Shown here piece after piece: positions 16,394 through 25,281 of a stretch of 64,000 nt of DNA. Source of the stretch: Alloalcanivorax gelatiniphagus. GTDB lineage: Bacteria; Pseudomonadota; Gammaproteobacteria; Pseudomonadales; Alcanivoracaceae. The stretch lies in the NCBI RefSeq assembly GCF_005938655.1, contig NZ_VCQT01000034.1:1-64000 (forward strand). Direction: 5' to 3'. The notes below the pieces were generated by a model, which was given only the letters and a program-made list of their open reading frames with translations, had not been told where the DNA came from and did no database searches. Every line of letters starts with the position of its first letter. The stretch's first letter is position 1. Position numbers and translations under genes: made by a program.

Positions 16394-17392
16394 TCAAAAT
16401 AACCCAATACTATTGATGCAGTTAGCAACCAACCCAGCCACCACACTAAAAACCCAAGACGCAACAACTAACCCCCACCTATAAGACATTCGCCTCTTAG
16501 CCCTTTTTCTCCTTTTAACGTCTTGCTCTGACAAAACAATAAAAGACCTCAGAGGGAGATACATAGAAAATTCTGACACTCTATATATCCAGTTCAAAAA
16601 AAGCACAAGAATCGACAAGACCGCCCCACCCACCAATAACTCTTTAAAGCAACTGGCCACTCCATCTGAAAGATTTCTGCTCGCCGACAAATAACTGGGG
16701 ATATCTTTATAGAAATCGACACAGAAAAACAATATCGAGAACATCGCCACAAGGGAGCAAATGGTCAACAAAATCACATCCGAATGATCTCTCAACCATC
16801 TTTTAATTCCAGAAGTTTTTTCTACAAATGTTTCGCCATGATTTTTCAACAAACTTCCGACATCCGTAGCCCATGTCCGGTTTGTATAATCTATTTTGTA
16901 CTCAAAAACACCATCAACAAAGCGTCGGCTGCCATTTCTACTATCCCCCTCAGCTATTACAGCCACCTCAATTTCTTGCTTTTTAGGAACTGTTTCAGCT
17001 GGGAATTTTATTAAATAAGTAAAATTCAGAACCACCTCAAAAGGATGACAAGAATCGACAGGGCTATAACTTCTAAACTTACTAACATCATTGTGCGTAA
17101 TCGAGGTTCCATTACTATAATGGACAGTAATAGAGAAATGGACCAAACTCCCCTCGTTTTGCTCACCAACTCGAGTGTTGACCAGATGAAACACATTCTC
17201 TATTTCATTAGAGGTTACATCAAAAACGCCATCAACAATCCCTTTTAAAACTTGGGTTTTTCCTAGCAGACCTGATACAAATCCGCCGAACTGTGAAGGC
17301 TCACAAGGAAGAACCACATAGTGACCTTCATCCCCTCTCAGAACAGCAGCGGACAATGCAGCAGCATTATCACCTTCGCTTTCTCCAGACAT
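16394..17392 (-). CDS. AT-rich gene for an uncharacterised membrane protein
   Basis: 332 residues (341 if the TTG at 17419 is used). The first about 205 residues are soluble and beta-rich (VHFSITVHYSNGTSITHND, HPFEVVLNFTYLI), then three hydrophobic helices at about 213-233, 255-275 and 310-332 with a basic loop (KRRKRAKRRMSYR) before the last. No family recognised. Base composition is far more AT-rich than its neighbours, including A-rich codons, indicating recent transfer. A promoter and a terminator flank it, so it is probably transcribed alone. An effector or immunity role in a defence module is possible but unproven. Confidence 0.75.
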   Translation of the reverse strand: MSGESEGDNAAALSAAVLRGDEGHYVVLPCEPSQFGGFVSGLLGKTQVLKGIVDGVFDVTSNEIENVFHLVNTRVGEQNEGSLVHFSITVHYSNGTSITHNDVSKFRSYSPVDSCHPFEVVLNFTYLIKFPAETVPKKQEIEVAVIAEGDSRNGSRRFVDGVFEYKIDYTNRTWATDVGSLLKNHGETFVEKTSGIKRWLRDHSDVILLTICSLVAMFSILFFCVDFYKDIPSYLSASRNLSDGVASCFKELLVGGAVLSILVLFLNWIYRVSEFSMYLPLRSFIVLSEQDVKRRKRAKRRMSYRWGLVVASWVFSVVAGLVANCINSIGLF

Positions 17393-17431
17393 ATTCCCAA
17401 CCCCAAAATGCAACCACAAAACGATAACTAG

Positions 17432-17459
17432 ATTATATTTTTCTTTTATCTTCCTGCAA
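17432..17459 (-). promoter_or_regulatory. Promoter of the AT-rich membrane protein gene
   Basis: On the minus strand TTGCAG (complement of 17454-17459) and a perfect TATAAT (complement of 17432-17437) are 16 bases apart, about 40 bases before the ATG at 17392. It abuts the T-tract of the paaZ terminator, so read-through from paa could also reach the gene. Confidence 0.5.
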
Positions 17460-17488
17460 CAAAAAAGGCCGCCCCAAAAGGAGCGGCC
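17460..17488 (-). terminator. Rho-independent terminator of the paa operon
   Basis: On the minus strand GGCCGCTCC and GGGGCGGCC form a 9-base stem with one mismatch and a TTTT loop, followed by TTTTTTG. It lies about 55 bases past the paaZ stop. Confidence 0.8.
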
Positions 17489-17541
17489 ATCACCAAGGAA
17501 GCCTGGGATTAAAGAGTAAGGACTAACTCACCACATGGCGG

Positions 17542-19593
17542 TTAGGCGTCCCCTTTCTTCTTCGCCACCAGCGTCAGGATGTCGTAGCTGGCGACGAGTT
17601 CGTCGTCCTGGTTTTTGACCTGCACGTCCCAGACCACCACGCCTTGGGGGGTGCCGTCGGGGGCGGCTTTGCCTTGGTCGATTTTGCGTTTGCAGGTGAG
17701 GCGGGCGCGGATGGTGTCGCCGGCGCCGACGGGGGTGATGAAGCGGAGGGTGTCGAGGCCGTAGTTGGCGAGGACGGGGCCGGGGGCCGGGGAGACGAAG
17801 AGGCCGGCGGCGGCGGAGAGGAGGAAGTAGCCGTGGGCGATGCGTTTGCCGAATTGGGAGTCCTTGGCGGCGATTTCGTCGAAGTGCATGTAGAAGTGGT
17901 CGCCGGAGAGGCAGCCGAAGTTGACGATGTCGGCTTCGGTGACGGTGCGGCGGTGGGTGAGCAGGGATTCGCCGATGGCGAGGTCGTCGAAGTGGCGGCG
18001 GAAGGGGTGCACTTCGGTTTCGAGTACTTCGGCGCCGCGCACGTATTCGCCGGTGACGGCGGCGAGCATGGTGGGGGAGCCTTGGATGGCGGTGCGCTGG
18101 AGGTAGTGGCGCACGGCGCGGATGCCGCCGAGTTCTTCACCGCCGCCGGCGCGGCCGGGGCCGCCGTGTTTGAGCATGGGGAGCGGCGCGCCGTGGCCAG
18201 TGGATTCCTTGGCGGATTCGGCGTTGAGCACTTGCAGACGGCCGTGGCGGGCGGCGAGGACCGGGATGACGCGGGCGGCGTTTTTGGGGTCCTTGGTGGC
18301 GAAGGTGGTGACCAGGCTGCCTTTGCCTTTGTCGGCGAGGGCGATGGCTTCGTCGAGGTCGCCGTAGCCCATGAGGGTGCTGACCGGGCCGAAGGCTTCG
18401 ATGTCGTGGGCGCCGCCGTTGGCGTGGGGGTCGGTGCTGCGCAGCAGGCGCGGGCCGAAGAAGGCGCCTTTGTCGGTGCCTTGGCCGATGGGCTGCGGGT
18501 CGCCGTTGCCGCCGAAGATACATTCACTGGTGTTGAGCAGGTCGTTGACGGCGGCGGCCACGTCTTCTTTCTGGTCGAGGGAGGCGAGCGCGCCCATGCG
18601 CACGCCTTCTTCGTCCGGGTCACCGAGGGTGATTTTTTCCAGGCGTTGGATCAGGCGTTCGCCGAAGGCGTCCAGGTGTTGTTGGGGCACCAGGATGCGG
18701 CGGATGGCGGTGCATTTCTGGCCGGCTTTGACGGTCATTTCGCGGACCACTTCCTTGGCCAGCAGGTCGAATTCCTCGTCGTCGGGGGTGACGTCCGGGG
18801 CGAGGATGGCGCTGTTGAGGGAATCCGCTTCGGCGTTGAAGGGGATGGAGCGGTTGATGATGTTGGGGTGCGCGCGCAGTTTGCGGGCGGTGCTGGCCGA
18901 GCCGGTGAAGGTGACCATGTCCTGTTCGTCGAGTTGGTCCAGCAGGTCGCCGGTGCCGCCGATGATCAGTTGCAGGGCGCCTTCCGGCAGTGCGCCGGAG
19001 TCTTGCATCAGGCGCACGCAGGCGGCGGTGAGGTAGCTGGTGGCGGTGGCCGGTTTGACGATGCACGGCATGCCGGCGAGGAAGTTGCCGGCGAATTTTT
19101 CCAGCATGCCCCAGACCGGGAAGTTGAAGGCGTTGATGTGCACGGCGACGCCCCGGCGCGGCACCAGGATGTGGGTGGCGGCGAAGTGGTTTTCTTTACC
19201 CAGGGGGATCACCGGGCCTTCGTGGAGGACGTTGCCGGAGGGCAGTTCCTTGCGGCCCATGCTGGCGTAGGCGAACAGGGTGCCGAAGCCGCCGTCGATG
19301 TCGAAGGCGTTGTCGCCTTTGGTGGCGCCGGTGTGGCGCGAGAGTGTGTAGAGCTCTTTTTTGTGTTCCTGGAGGTAGAGCGCCATGGCCTTGAGGCGGG
19401 CGGCCCGTTCCTGGAAGTCGAGCTTGAGCAGTTCGCGGGTGCCGGTGGTGCGGGCGTAGTCCACGGCGGCGGCGAAGTCGGGGGCGTCGTCGTGGGTGTG
19501 GGCGACGATTTCACCGTTGATGGCGCTGGCCAGGGGTTTGGCGGCCTGGCTGCCGAACCATTGGCCGGCGAGGTAGCTTTGGAGGACGGTCAT
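17542..19593 (-). CDS. paaZ: Bifunctional PaaZ: oxepin-CoA hydrolase / 3-oxo-5,6-dehydrosuberyl-CoA semialdehyde dehydrogenase
   Basis: 683 residues, the usual PaaZ length. The N-terminal about 520 residues are an aldehyde dehydrogenase domain with catalytic Cys in [13 protein letters not shown] and NAD-binding GSASTARKL; the C-terminal about 150 are a MaoC hot-dog hydratase ([28 protein letters not shown]). It opens the oxepin ring made from phenylacetyl-CoA and oxidises the aldehyde with NADP+. Last gene of the paa operon, 185 bases after paaE with a REP pair between them and a terminator after it. Confidence 0.95.
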   Translation of the reverse strand: MTVLQSYLAGQWFGSQAAKPLASAINGEIVAHTHDDAPDFAAAVDYARTTGTRELLKLDFQERAARLKAMALYLQEHKKELYTLSRHTGATKGDNAFDIDGGFGTLFAYASMGRKELPSGNVLHEGPVIPLGKENHFAATHILVPRRGVAVHINAFNFPVWGMLEKFAGNFLAGMPCIVKPATATSYLTAACVRLMQDSGALPEGALQLIIGGTGDLLDQLDEQDMVTFTGSASTARKLRAHPNIINRSIPFNAEADSLNSAILAPDVTPDDEEFDLLAKEVVREMTVKAGQKCTAIRRILVPQQHLDAFGERLIQRLEKITLGDPDEEGVRMGALASLDQKEDVAAAVNDLLNTSECIFGGNGDPQPIGQGTDKGAFFGPRLLRSTDPHANGGAHDIEAFGPVSTLMGYGDLDEAIALADKGKGSLVTTFATKDPKNAARVIPVLAARHGRLQVLNAESAKESTGHGAPLPMLKHGGPGRAGGGEELGGIRAVRHYLQRTAIQGSPTMLAAVTGEYVRGAEVLETEVHPFRRHFDDLAIGESLLTHRRTVTEADIVNFGCLSGDHFYMHFDEIAAKDSQFGKRIAHGYFLLSAAAGLFVSPAPGPVLANYGLDTLRFITPVGAGDTIRARLTCKRKIDQGKAAPDGTPQGVVVWDVQVKNQDDELVASYDILTLVAKKKGDA

Positions 19594-19690
19594 GGCGTGG
19601 CTCCTTGTTTTGTCTGCGTATGGGCGCGGCTTCTTGGGGCCGCGGCCTGTGTTTTTTCCCGGGCCGCCGTGGTTGCGGCAGGCTTGGGAA

Positions 19691-19762
19691 TCGCGACTGA
19701 AGTCGCTCCTACAGTCAGGAATCTAGCGCCGGGATTTTTGTAGGAGCGGCTTCAGCCGCGAT
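19691..19762. repeat. REP pair between paaE and paaZ
   Basis: CGCGACTGAAGTCGCTCCTA (from 19692) and AGGAGCGGCTTCAGCCGC (from 19742) face each other about 30 bases apart. The first is the 'GACTGAAGTC' variant and the second the 'GGCTTCAGCC' variant, a mixed BIME-like pair. Confidence 0.85.
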
Positions 19763-19778
19763 CAATCTCCGTCTGCAC

Positions 19779-20867
19779 TTAGGGCTGGTCGAAGTCGAGC
19801 ACGACCTTGTCCGTGACCGGGTAGCTCTGGCAGGAGAGCACGTAGCCGGCGGCGACTTCGTAGTCTTCCAGGGCGAAGTTGTTGTCCATTTCCACTTCGC
19901 CTTCCACTACCTTGCAGCGGCAGGTGGAGCAGACGCCGGCCTTGCAGGAGAACGGCAGGTCGGCGCCGTTTTCGTTGGCGGCGTCGAGGATGTTCTTGGA
20001 GTCCCGGGGCAGTTCGACCTGCACCTGGCGGCCGTCGGCGATGATGGTGACCTGGGTTTTGGTTTCGTCGGTGGCGATTTCTTCCGGGCGGCGTTCGCGG
20101 CCCTTTCTTTGTGAAGAGATCTCTCCTTCCACGCCGAACAGTTCGAAGTGCACGCGGCTTTTGTCCAGGCCGTTGGCGACGAGGCGGTCGCGGACGGTTT
20201 CGGTCATGGATTGCGGGCCGCACAGGAAGGCGGCGTGCAGGTTCGGGGTGTCGAGCCAGCGGGAGAAGATGGCGTCGCATTTGTCGGCATCGATACGGCC
20301 GTTGTAGAGGTCCACGTCCTGTTGTTCGCGGCTGAACAGGTAGATCACGTTGAAGCGGCCCAGGTAGGCGTTCTTGAGGTCGCTGAGGGCTTCGCGGAAC
20401 AGGGTGGAGTTGCTGGAGCGGTTGCCGTAGAGCAGCGTGAACTGGCTGTTGGGCTCGGCTTCCAGGGTGGTTTTGATAATGGAGAGAATCGGCGTGATGC
20501 CGCTGCCGGCGGCCACGGCCAGGTAGTGGGCCTGGCGTTGCGGGTCCAGCTCGATAAAGAAGTGGCCGCTGGGGGGCATCACTTCCAGGGTGTCACCTTC
20601 TTTCAGCTGGCCGTTGGCGAAGCCGGAGAAGCGGCCACCGGGGACTTTTTTCACCGCCACGCGCAGGTCGCCGTCGTTGACGCCGGTGCAGATGGAATAG
20701 GAGCGGCGTACTTCTTCGCCGTCCATGTGGGTGCGCACGATCAGGTGCTGGCCCTGGGTGAAGCGGAAGGTGTCGCTGAGTTCCGGCGGAATGTCGAAAG
20801 CGATGGAGACGGCTTCCCGGGTCTCGGGGCGCACTTCACGAATTGTCAGCGAGTGGAATTGGCTCAT
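19779..20867 (-). CDS. paaE: Phenylacetyl-CoA epoxidase reductase subunit PaaE
   Basis: 362 residues: FAD-binding ferredoxin-reductase domain (RRSYSIC near residue 55), NAD-binding domain (AAGSGITPILSIIKT), and a C-terminal plant-type [2Fe-2S] domain with CKAGVCSTCRCKV plus a later Cys in LSCQS. It passes electrons from NADPH to the PaaA di-iron centre. It follows paaD by 77 bases. Confidence 0.95.
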   Translation of the reverse strand: MSQFHSLTIREVRPETREAVSIAFDIPPELSDTFRFTQGQHLIVRTHMDGEEVRRSYSICTGVNDGDLRVAVKKVPGGRFSGFANGQLKEGDTLEVMPPSGHFFIELDPQRQAHYLAVAAGSGITPILSIIKTTLEAEPNSQFTLLYGNRSSNSTLFREALSDLKNAYLGRFNVIYLFSREQQDVDLYNGRIDADKCDAIFSRWLDTPNLHAAFLCGPQSMTETVRDRLVANGLDKSRVHFELFGVEGEISSQRKGRERRPEEIATDETKTQVTIIADGRQVQVELPRDSKNILDAANENGADLPFSCKAGVCSTCRCKVVEGEVEMDNNFALEDYEVAAGYVLSCQSYPVTDKVVLDFDQP

Positions 20868-20944
20868 GGCGCGAACTCTTCACGGTGGTTGGCGGACGCC
20901 GCGTTGTGGTCGGACGGCGGCCGGCTTGCGTTAACGGTGCCGGC

Positions 20945-21484
20945 TTACAGGCACTTGAAGTAATCGAACGGCTCCAGGCAGTCGCGGCACTTGTAGAGTG
21001 CCTTGCAGGCGGTGGAGCCGAATTCACTGACCTGGACGGTGTCGGTGCTGCCGCAGTGCGGGCATTCCGCCGGGCCCGGGTCCGCCAGGGTGGCCCTGCC
21101 CTGCCCTTTGGGCGGCGGCGCGATGCCGTAGGCCTTGAGCGCGTGGCGACCCTGGTCGGTGATCCAGTCGGTGGTCCAGGCCGGGGCCAGCACCCGTTCT
21201 ATGCGCGGGTTGCGGAAGCCGATGTCTTCCAGGGCTTCTTGCACGTCGCGCTCGATCACCTCGGTGGCCGGGCAGCCGGAATAGGTGGGCGAGACCTTGA
21301 CCTTGAGACGGTCGCCGTCCCATTCCACCGCGCGGATCATGCCGAGATCGACCACGCTGACCACCGGCACTTCCGGGTCCATGACCTCGGCCAGGCACTC
21401 CCAGGCGCGGGGCAGGTCGGCGTCGCTGAGCGGTTGGCCTTGGTAGGCTTTGCGCTCGCGGTAGATCAGATCACCAGGTTGCAT
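20945..21484 (-). CDS. paaD: Phenylacetyl-CoA epoxidase subunit PaaD
   Basis: 179 residues from the ATG at 21484; the open frame extends further upstream but only inside paaC. An N-terminal DUF59/MIP18-like domain (DPEVPVVSVVDLGMIR) is followed by a C-terminal cysteine domain (CPHCGSTDTVQVSEFG then CRDCLEPFDYFKC). PaaD is probably a maturation factor for the epoxidase iron centres. It overlaps the end of paaC by 14 bases, implying coupled translation. Confidence 0.94.
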   Translation of the reverse strand: MQPGDLIYRERKAYQGQPLSDADLPRAWECLAEVMDPEVPVVSVVDLGMIRAVEWDGDRLKVKVSPTYSGCPATEVIERDVQEALEDIGFRNPRIERVLAPAWTTDWITDQGRHALKAYGIAPPPKGQGRATLADPGPAECPHCGSTDTVQVSEFGSTACKALYKCRDCLEPFDYFKCL

Positions 21485-22241
21485 CGGGGTAGGCCCGCGG
21501 CAGGTACTGCATCTCGGCGAGCAAGAAACCCAGATGCTCGGTGTGCTTGCCGTTCTTGCCGTCCATGTAGAAGTGGCGCGCCGGTTCCGGCAGCTCCAGG
21601 CCGGCTTCGGCGAACACCCGGGCCACTTCGGCGCGCCAGGCGTCGCCCACATTGCCGGCGCCGATGCCGGCCTCGGCGAGCTGGTCCTCGACGTCATCGG
21701 TGTCGGCGAGCTCGTAGGTGAAGCGCCACAGGTTTTCCACGGCGTCGGCGAGACGGCGGTGACTCTCGTCGGTGCCCTGCCCCAGGCGCAGCATCCATTC
21801 GGTGGAGCGGCGGCGGTGGTAGGTGACTTCCTTGAGGGCCTTGGCGGCGATGCCGGCGATGCGTTCGTCGCTGGATTCGGTCAGGCGCGTGAGCACCAGG
21901 TGGTGCCAGACGTCGAAGAAGAACTGCTTGACGGTGGTTACCGCGTAGTCGCCACGGGGTTGTTCGGCGATCAGCAGGTTGCGGTATTCGCGCTCGTTGC
22001 GGCGGAACGCCAGGTGATCGGCGTCGCGGCCGTCGTCGAGCAGCTCGGCGGCGTAGTCGTACCAGTTGCGCGCCTGGCCGATCAGATCCAGGCCGGCGTT
22101 GAGCATCGCCATTTCTTCTTCCAGCGCCGGGGCGTTGCCGCACCATTCGCAGAAGCGCTGGGCGAGCACCATGTCGGTGTCGGCCAGGCGAAGCAGGTAT
22201 TCAATGAGTGCTTGGTCGTTCTTCATCACCACCATCCTCAC
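21471..22241 (-). CDS. paaC: Phenylacetyl-CoA epoxidase structural subunit PaaC
   Basis: 256 residues, ferritin-like four-helix fold related to PaaA but lacking the full di-iron ligand set. Family blocks include LADTDMVLAQRFCEWCGNAP and DEYRNLLIAEQPRGDYA-like sequence. It forms the structural scaffold of the PaaABC(D)E monooxygenase. It overlaps paaB by 4 bases. Confidence 0.95.
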   Translation of the reverse strand: MRMVVMKNDQALIEYLLRLADTDMVLAQRFCEWCGNAPALEEEMAMLNAGLDLIGQARNWYDYAAELLDDGRDADHLAFRRNEREYRNLLIAEQPRGDYAVTTVKQFFFDVWHHLVLTRLTESSDERIAGIAAKALKEVTYHRRRSTEWMLRLGQGTDESHRRLADAVENLWRFTYELADTDDVEDQLAEAGIGAGNVGDAWRAEVARVFAEAGLELPEPARHFYMDGKNGKHTEHLGFLLAEMQYLPRAYPDATW

Positions 22242-22519
22242 ATCTGGTCCACTTCCGGGGGCAGCTTGTAGAAGCTGGCGTGGCGGTAAACCTTGTCGTC
22301 GGCGGGGTCGAAGAAGGGTTCTTTTTCGTCGCCGGCGCTGGCGGTGATTTGCTCGGCGGGCACCACCCAGAGGCTCACGCCTTCGCTTCTACGGGTGTAG
22401 AGCTCGCGGGCGTTTTCCAGGGCCATGGTGGCGTCGGCGGCGTGCACGCTGCCCACGTGTTTGTGGTTGAGGCCGTGCTTGCTGCGCACGAAGACTTCGA
22501 AGAGGGTCCAGTCTGCCAT
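22238..22519 (-). CDS. paaB: Phenylacetyl-CoA epoxidase subunit PaaB
   Basis: 93 residues, typical PaaB size. It begins WTLFEVFVRSKHGLNHKHVG and contains HAADATMALENARELYTRR, the conserved PaaB blocks. It bridges PaaAC heterodimers in the epoxidase complex. It is separated from paaA by a REP pair but has the same orientation. Confidence 0.94.
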   Translation of the reverse strand: MADWTLFEVFVRSKHGLNHKHVGSVHAADATMALENARELYTRRSEGVSLWVVPAEQITASAGDEKEPFFDPADDKVYRHASFYKLPPEVDQM

Positions 22520-22568
22520 TGTTGTGTTCCGGTTCGTTGATTCGGTTGCGGCGGCAGGGCCGCCGGTT

Positions 22569-22629
22569 CGCGGCTGAAGCCGCTCCTACGGGGTGCTATC
22601 CACCTGCTGTAGGAGCGGCTTCAGCCGCG
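22569..22629. repeat. REP pair between paaA and paaB
   Basis: CGCGGCTGAAGCCGCTCCTA (from 22569) and its inverted copy AGGAGCGGCTTCAGCCGCG (to 22629) face each other with a 19-base gap. Placed inside the paa operon it could form a strong RNA hairpin altering the paaA:paaB ratio; that effect is inferred. Confidence 0.9.
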
Positions 22630-22639
22630 ATTGCCGCCT

Positions 22640-23629
22640 TCAGGCGGCGTCGTTCGCTTTCTGCTTCTCGGCATAAGCCACGGCGGCGTCGCGTACCCAC
22701 TGGCCGTCGTCGATGGCTTTTTTGCGCTGTTGGATGCGCTCGATGCCGCAGGGGCTGTGGCCCTTGAGGACGTCGAAGAATTCCTGCCAGTTGATCTCGC
22801 CGAAGTCGTAGTGGCCGGTTTCCTCGTTCCATTTCAGGTCCGGGTCCGGGGCGGTGCAGCCGAGGAATTCCAGCTGCGGCACGGTCTGGTCGAGGAAGCG
22901 CTGGCGCAGCTCGTCGTTGCTGTGGCGCTTGATCTTCCAGGCCATGGATTGGGCGGAGTTCGGCGAGTTGGTGTCGGACGGGCCGAACATCATCAGCGAC
23001 GGCCACCAGAAGCGGTTGATGGCGTCCTGCACCATCTCTTTCTGCTCGTCGGTGCCTTCGCGCATCATGGTCAGCAGGATTTCGTAACCCTGGCGCTGGT
23101 GGAAGCTCTCTTCCTTGCAGACGCGGATCATTGCCCGGGCGTAGGGGCCGTAAGAGCAGCGCTGCAGCGGCACCTGGTTAACGATGGCGGCGCCGTCCAC
23201 CAGCCAGCCGATGGCGCCCATGTCCGCCCAGCTGAGCGTCGGGTAGGTAAAGATGGAGGAGAACTTCACTTCGCCGCGATGCAGCTTCTCGATTTCCTCG
23301 TCCCGGTCGGCGCCCAGGGTTTCCATGGCGCTGTACAGGTACAGGCCGTGGCCGGCCTCGTCCTGGATCTTGGCCATCAGCTGCAGTTTCCGTTTCAGCG
23401 AAGGCGCCCGGGTCAGCCAGTTGCCTTCCGGCAGCATGCCGACGATTTCCGAGTGGGCGTGCTGGGAGATCTGGCGGATCAGCGTTTTGCGGTAGCCGTC
23501 GGGCATCCAGTTCTTGGGCTCGATGCGGACTTCCGCGTCCACCTTCTCCTGGAAGTGGCGTTCTTCCGGGCTCATATCGTCCAGGCTCTTCAGGCCCTTG
23601 CTGCCGGTGTCCACCTGTTGTGCGTACAT
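22640..23629 (-). CDS. paaA: Phenylacetyl-CoA epoxidase catalytic subunit PaaA
   Basis: 329 residues, ferritin-like di-iron oxygenase. Ligand-bearing helices are visible in [11 protein letters not shown] and [14 protein letters not shown]. It catalyses the O2-dependent 1,2-epoxidation of the ring of phenylacetyl-CoA. The start at 23629 is preceded by GGAGG. First structural gene of paaABCDE-Z; other pathway genes (paaK, paaG, paaF, paaJ, the usual regulator) are not in the window. Confidence 0.96.
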   Translation of the reverse strand: MYAQQVDTGSKGLKSLDDMSPEERHFQEKVDAEVRIEPKNWMPDGYRKTLIRQISQHAHSEIVGMLPEGNWLTRAPSLKRKLQLMAKIQDEAGHGLYLYSAMETLGADRDEEIEKLHRGEVKFSSIFTYPTLSWADMGAIGWLVDGAAIVNQVPLQRCSYGPYARAMIRVCKEESFHQRQGYEILLTMMREGTDEQKEMVQDAINRFWWPSLMMFGPSDTNSPNSAQSMAWKIKRHSNDELRQRFLDQTVPQLEFLGCTAPDPDLKWNEETGHYDFGEINWQEFFDVLKGHSPCGIERIQQRKKAIDDGQWVRDAAVAYAEKQKANDAA

Positions 23630-23638
23630 GGGTGCCTC

Positions 23639-23686
23639 CTAAATGCGTGCGCGGAAGGCCCGGAGCGCGCCCGGGGTTTCCGCCAT
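23639..23686 (-). CDS. Possible 15-residue leader peptide upstream of paaA
   Basis: From the ATG at 23686 the message reads MAETPGALRAFRARI and stops with a TAG whose bases lie next to the paaA ribosome-binding site. AGGAGG stands at an ideal distance before the ATG. A GC-rich inverted segment (CCCGGGCGCGCTCCGGG) lies inside it. It could couple translation into paaA or act as an attenuator, or be a chance frame in the leader. Confidence 0.35.
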   Translation of the reverse strand: MAETPGALRAFRARI

Positions 23687-23699
23687 GAATGGCCTCCTT

Positions 23700-23726
23700 T
23701 TTATACGACACATAATTTAGTGTCAA
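23700..23726 (-). promoter_or_regulatory. paa operon promoter and candidate operator
   Basis: On the minus strand a perfect TTGACA (complement of 23721-23726) precedes TATAAA (complement of 23700-23705) by 15 bases. The dyad GACAC-N8-GTGTC (23707-23711 and 23720-23724) fills the spacer, so a repressor bound there would block RNA polymerase. A PaaX- or PaaR-type regulator is expected by analogy, but none is encoded in the window. Confidence 0.6.
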
Positions 23727-23740
23727 TATTCAATTTGCGT

Positions 23741-24015
23741 ATCATTTAATAAGGCATTGCGTTTCCAGCCAGCCAAAACCATTATAAATCACTGTTTATA
23801 AAGGAATTAAATATGGCAATAAGACTGCCTAAAAAGCCGTAGCGGGTGCCGTTATACCTCCTTCATCACGACAATCCGATACAGATTTCCTTCTCCACCC
23901 CCGCCGACGCGCGGTAGGAAACAAATCCGCAACGCTTTGATACCTGCATAAGCGGCGGCGGCGATGGGCTTTTGCTAACCTTTGCACGGGCTGCGTATTG
24001 ACGGGATGGGGTGGT
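23741..24015. other. Divergent gap between the paa promoter and the diguanylate cyclase
   Basis: AT-rich next to the paa promoter (ATCATTTAATAAGG, TAAATCACTGTTTATAAAGG), then GC-rich. No gene supported. It should contain the upstream promoter of the cyclase, but no convincing -35/-10 pair was found. Confidence 0.4.
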
Positions 24016-25281
24016 ATGCCGAATGAAATAGTGGTGGCCGGGCTGGCTGGCTCGGGCGTGGACACCTGGGCGCTATGGGTGAAAATCATGGCCGTGGGGG
24101 CCACCGCTACCCTTTCCACCCTGATGCTGGTGTTCACCATCACGCTGTATCGCAATGGCGACCATGAAGCCCCGGTGGCCCTGCATTTCAGCATGGCCAA
24201 CCTTTGTGCCACCGCCTATGTGGCCGGCGATATCGGGGTCCGCATCTGCCTGCTCGCCGGCACCCTGGACAATGTGATGATTCCCTACCGGGTGTCGCTC
24301 AGCGCGGTGCCCATGGCCCTGGCCTCCCTGCTCGCTTTGCGGCAGGTGCTGGCACACCGGGCTACCTCACGGCGGCGGTTATTGGGCACCTATCTGGTCG
24401 GCACCCTGGTCGCCGGCCTGCTCTGGGTGGATAGCCCAGCGCTGATCATCGCGTCGGAGCGCTATCGAATCACGCCGGTGGGCGTATTCGCGGACTACGG
24501 CGCCCTGGCGGCGCCGTTCTTCCTGGCTTGCCTGGCCACGCTGCTGGCGCTGTCCGTGGGCATGTTGCGGTTGGCGTTCCAGGCTTCCGGCCGACTGTTG
24601 CGGCGGATGACCCTGTTCGGCTTCGCGGTATTCTTTTGCGCCGGGCTGCACGACACCCTCCGCGAGCTGGGCATGGAGCTGCTGCCGTTCAGCGGCCTGA
24701 CCCTGGGCTGCGCGGTGTTCCAGATCGGCGCCTTCGGCACCATGGTGCTGCACTACTCCCATACCCTGCGCGAGCGCGCCCAACACGATCACCAGTTGCG
24801 GCGCCTGGAGGATCGGGTGATCCGCGACCCGCTGTCCGGCCTGTTCAACCGCGCCCATCTGGAGCAGCGACTGGATCACCTGCCGCCCGGAGTGGGCGGC
24901 AGCCTGCTGTTCATCGATCTGGATCACTTCAAGGGCGTCAACGACCGCTTCGGCCACGACCACGGCGACCAGCTGATCCGCGCGGTGGCGGACGCCATTC
25001 GCGGCACGGTGCGCGAGCAGGACATTGCCTGCCGTTGGGGCGGCGACGAGTTCGTGGTGTATCTGGCGGATGCGGACGAGGCGGCGTCCCGGGTGGTGGT
25101 GGAGCGATTGCTGCGTGCCTTCCGGCATTTGCAGCTGGACGGCACGCCCAGCCTGGACGTGGGCGCCAGCATCGGCCTCGCCACCTTGCGCGACGAGGAC
25201 TGGCGCACCACGCTGCAGCGCGCCGATCAGGCCCTGTATCAGGCCAAGGCGGAGGGCCGCAACCGGCTGGCGGTGGGCTGA
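24016..25281 (+). CDS. Membrane-bound diguanylate cyclase (GGDEF)
   Basis: 421 residues from the ATG at 24016; a start 18 bases earlier is also open. The N-terminal about 245 residues contain about seven hydrophobic helices (7TM-like sensor), then a short coiled segment and a GGDEF domain. The active site is WGGDEF (G342-F346) and the product-inhibition I-site RxxD (R333-EQ-D336) is intact, so it should make c-di-GMP from GTP and be feedback-inhibited. Its last 43 bases overlap the convergent ribD gene. The sensed signal is unknown. Confidence 0.9.
   Translation: MPNEIVVAGLAGSGVDTWALWVKIMAVGATATLSTLMLVFTITLYRNGDHEAPVALHFSMANLCATAYVAGDIGVRICLLAGTLDNVMIPYRVSLSAVPMALASLLALRQVLAHRATSRRRLLGTYLVGTLVAGLLWVDSPALIIASERYRITPVGVFADYGALAAPFFLACLATLLALSVGMLRLAFQASGRLLRRMTLFGFAVFFCAGLHDTLRELGMELLPFSGLTLGCAVFQIGAFGTMVLHYSHTLRERAQHDHQLRRLEDRVIRDPLSGLFNRAHLEQRLDHLPPGVGGSLLFIDLDHFKGVNDRFGHDHGDQLIRAVADAIRGTVREQDIACRWGGDEFVVYLADADEAASRVVVERLLRAFRHLQLDGTPSLDVGASIGLATLRDEDWRTTLQRADQALYQAKAEGRNRLAVG

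Noticed and set aside
17644-19743. A 699-codon open frame antisense to paaZ
   Set aside because: It is the low-complexity Gly/Ala/Val mirror of a GC-rich gene; paaZ has all catalytic motifs.
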